From contig OZ026838.1 in NCBI GenBank assembly GCA_964023205.1, positions 28,919,843-28,983,842 of the forward strand: 64,000 nt of DNA, given 5' to 3'. Made by a program: the position numbers and the translations under genes. This DNA comes from Lutraria lutraria. Its lineage: Eukaryota > Mollusca > Bivalvia > Venerida > Mactridae. Of this stretch, positions 61,736 to 64,000 are shown one piece after another (the stretch's first letter is position 1; each line of letters starts with the position of its first letter). The notes beneath the pieces are model-generated. The model had not been told where the DNA came from and searched no databases. It saw only the letters and a program-made list of their open reading frames with translations.

Positions 61736-62762
61736 GTTACTTTTCGTTTGCGCGAAATAATTCGATCCAGCAATTGTTGAAATAGAGTGTTTTCAACAAA
61801 TTTTATGTGGTAAAGATGTAAGTTGTAAATCTACTTGTTCGTTGCATGTTTATCAATTGTTCACGTGATAATAGTGTTGGGCAGTGGTTATAGTAGCAAA
61901 GCAAAGCAAAGCGTGACGTAACCGGAGACTGGTTATTGAAATCAACACCCCATTGTTCTGAATAAACACGACGATTGCTTACTTGGTTAAAGGACCCTCC
62001 ATATGAAATTTTATATTTTGTCACCTTCAGAATCGTGTCCATCGTTTGAAATGTTAGAAGTGTGTGTCTTCTAATTTGATATCGAGAGGATAATTTGATA
62101 GACAATAAAGGACAAGACGTATTTTAAGTGGTCACGTGGTTGGTCATTCGATCACTACCCAAGAGAAAAATTACAGATATTCGAAACTATGGATTCGATA
62201 TGAAAAAAAACGGCTTTGAAAATAATAATCATTAAAAATCGAAATGTTATCTGTACAATTGGTAATGCGAGTACCTCGATCGTTTTCAAATTAAAGACAA
62301 TTTCTATTCGATTTGTTCACATATCTTTCAGTACAATAAACGTTGTGATGCGACATGGATGTGGCCGTCACGTGTAAGATATTATTTCTACCGTTTACAA
62401 AATAAAAGTATACCCATCGTTCAATTACACAGGCGATTTACATGCATGATAGAACATCACGTTGAAGTCAACACGACCTTAACGATGAACTTTCATACAA
62501 ATGCATGCCGTCTTGCATGAAAATTGAAATGCACGCATGTTAAAACTGTCCAAATACTTATAGTATATCTTTCCCGCACCGCGTATGACACTTCTTGTTT
62601 TTCATTGAACAGGATGCACTACATCAGTCAGTTTTTGTTATTATCCATCTATATTAACAGGTGTATTCTTGTACAATCTTTGTATGAGGTGTAAAAGGGA
62701 CGTTACAAAACCATAAAAGTGAATGTATTCAATAATTAACTTACTGGTTTAATAGTATTAAT

Positions 62763-62880
62763 CAAAGGGGTTTGTCACGAAAAAAAAATCAAAAAAATTT
62801 TTTTTTCCGTGTAACCCATATATATACATGTATATAATTTTTTTAAATTTTTTTTTCGTGTCAAACCACAAACCCCTTTG
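62763..62880. mobile_element. Palindromic hAT-type MITE, 8-bp target duplication
   Basis: CAAAGGGGTTTGT start and ACAAACCCCTTTG end, with poly-A/poly-T inner arms and a TATATACATGTATATA centre. GTATTAAT flanks both sides exactly (62755-62762 and 62881-62888). Confidence 0.8.
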
Positions 62881-62889
62881 GTATTAATC

Positions 62890-64000
62890 ACATGTCCAAC
62901 TTTGGCGGACATGGCCTAATCGAGTATCTGATCAATTTTCAAGGGAAACAACTACAATTCAGGGGTTTATATACAGTCTACATATTGTTACCCTCATTGC
63001 TTGCGTTATGCTGACTTTATTAGGGGTCATAAAGTATTAAAGTCAGTCACGCGTAACAGATAAAATCTGTTATCTTAATTGATCCAACAATCGGTATTTC
63101 ACTGTATAACTTTTGGATCATTAATTTGTTTCATCTGTAAAATTAATTTTGCAAATGCGAATATTATGAAAAGACAAAATTCAAGAATCCTAGTAATGAT
63201 TTTGTTATTGTATGCTCAGTCAAATAGTAATTTGATTCTATTCTGCATATAAACACATTAGCTTACAATACATTTATTTTCACTACTGAAATTAACATTA
63301 TATCATATCATGATTACACTTAGGCGTGAAAAAAATGTTATTCTTTTCTCGTTAAAAGTCGGTTAGTAGGTATGGACTTTATTTGGCTTTTGAAAGCATA
63401 TGGGAGGTAAAAAGGAGAAAGAGGATTTTCCATTCCTCGGATAAAATCATGAAAATGGCTAGGGTCGCGGGATAAAATTAATTAGGGTCGATCGAGTAAC
63501 CAGAAATTTTGCACCATGTCGCACGTCTTGTAGGTAAATGCTTATAAATGAAATAACTTCCAAATCCATTACAACCTTCAATAACCGTGTTGCAAATATT
63601 TATTTTCATCACAAAATAGAAAAAAATACGAATGACATTAAGCTATAGACCTTGGCCCGTATTCACAAACCAACTAAGATGAAAAGTCATCTAAGAATAC
63701 CAAAATTATCTTAGTTTTCACCAAGTTTTGCTAACATTGTAAGATTTGTCTTAACTTTTGTCTAAGAGTGAAAAAAATCTTAGAACAATTCTTAGATCGA
63801 CGATTTTTATCTTAAAAGTTTAGTCAAGGTACGAGGTGTCTTAACTTTAAGAAATTTTCTTAGATAAAAAATAAAACGAAAATGGATGCTACGTCGAACT
63901 CATTATTTGTCCATATCTATGAAGAATAAAGTTAATTTCTTGGATTATGAACTTTTAAACACTTTTCTGTCGTTATTTTGACTTGATCTTGGGCAGAGCA
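62890..64000. other. Right edge, no gene recognised
   Basis: AT-rich. From about 63653 the sequence GCCCGTATTCACAAACC followed by repeated CTTAG/CTAAG motifs resembles one end of a common animal MITE; its other end is not in the window. Confidence 0.4.

Noticed and set aside
61561..62105. Reading frames of 74 and 100 aa
   Set aside because: The first spans a foldback repeat; the second has no motif and lies in AT-rich non-coding DNA.

Overview
The window is intron-rich animal nuclear DNA, AT-rich outside the repeats. Elements ending in CTCTTGTT that carry internal tandem arrays, together with many TIR elements and tRNA-derived SINEs, point to a mollusc, most likely a bivalve. This is inference from repeat style and gene divergence; I do not claim a species. 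Nothing in the window looks bacterial.

Five conserved genes were reconstructed exon by exon by translating between canonical splice sites and comparing with remembered human orthologues. (1) IPO13 (importin-13), minus strand, N-terminal five coding exons, 1143-4788; the rest lies left of the window. (2) RPA2 (replication protein A 32 kDa), plus strand, complete in eight exons, 7653-20158, 269 aa. (3) EXOSC3 (RNA exosome cap subunit RRP40), minus strand, complete in four exons, 26907-32749, 241 aa. (4) CARM1 (PRMT4 arginine methyltransferase), plus strand, complete in 13 exons, 33012-44747, 586 aa. (5) An SLC16-type monocarboxylate transporter, minus strand, last three exons, 55799-58292; the N-terminal exons lie beyond the window or were not recognised. 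EXOSC3 and CARM1 are head-to-head with 262 bp between start codons, so they probably share a bidirectional promoter. RPA2 has an E2F-type site about 70 bp before its ATG, fitting an S-phase gene. IPO13 has a YY1-like leader with a possible 7-codon uORF. Four genes serve core nuclear functions (import, replication/repair, RNA decay, arginine methylation); no operon-like logic is implied.

About half of the rest is repeats. One group comprises ten plus-strand-biased elements that end in CTCTTGTT, most with a T5-AGCTC hairpin start, from 78 bp to 4 kb, several filled with tandem arrays; they resemble Helitron-like (Helentron/HINE, 'pearl') elements. A cluster of CAGTG/CAGGG-ended TIR elements fills IPO13 and RPA2 introns. 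TA-flanked Tc1/pogo-like MITEs are scattered throughout. A 76-bp hairpin MITE occurs twice with 4-bp duplications. A 2.8-kb TIR element sits inside a SINE in EXOSC3 intron 3 and holds what looks like a small spliced gene. A roughly 44-unit minisatellite fills CARM1 intron 7.

Layout: 1-5000 IPO13 and MITEs; 5000-7570 intergenic with a LINE remnant; 7653-20930 RPA2; 21114-25143 a 4-kb tandem-array element; 26500-32749 EXOSC3; 33012-45130 CARM1; 45130-55790 repeat-rich intergenic; 55799-58292 transporter; 58300-64000 inverted-repeat elements with no recognisable exon.
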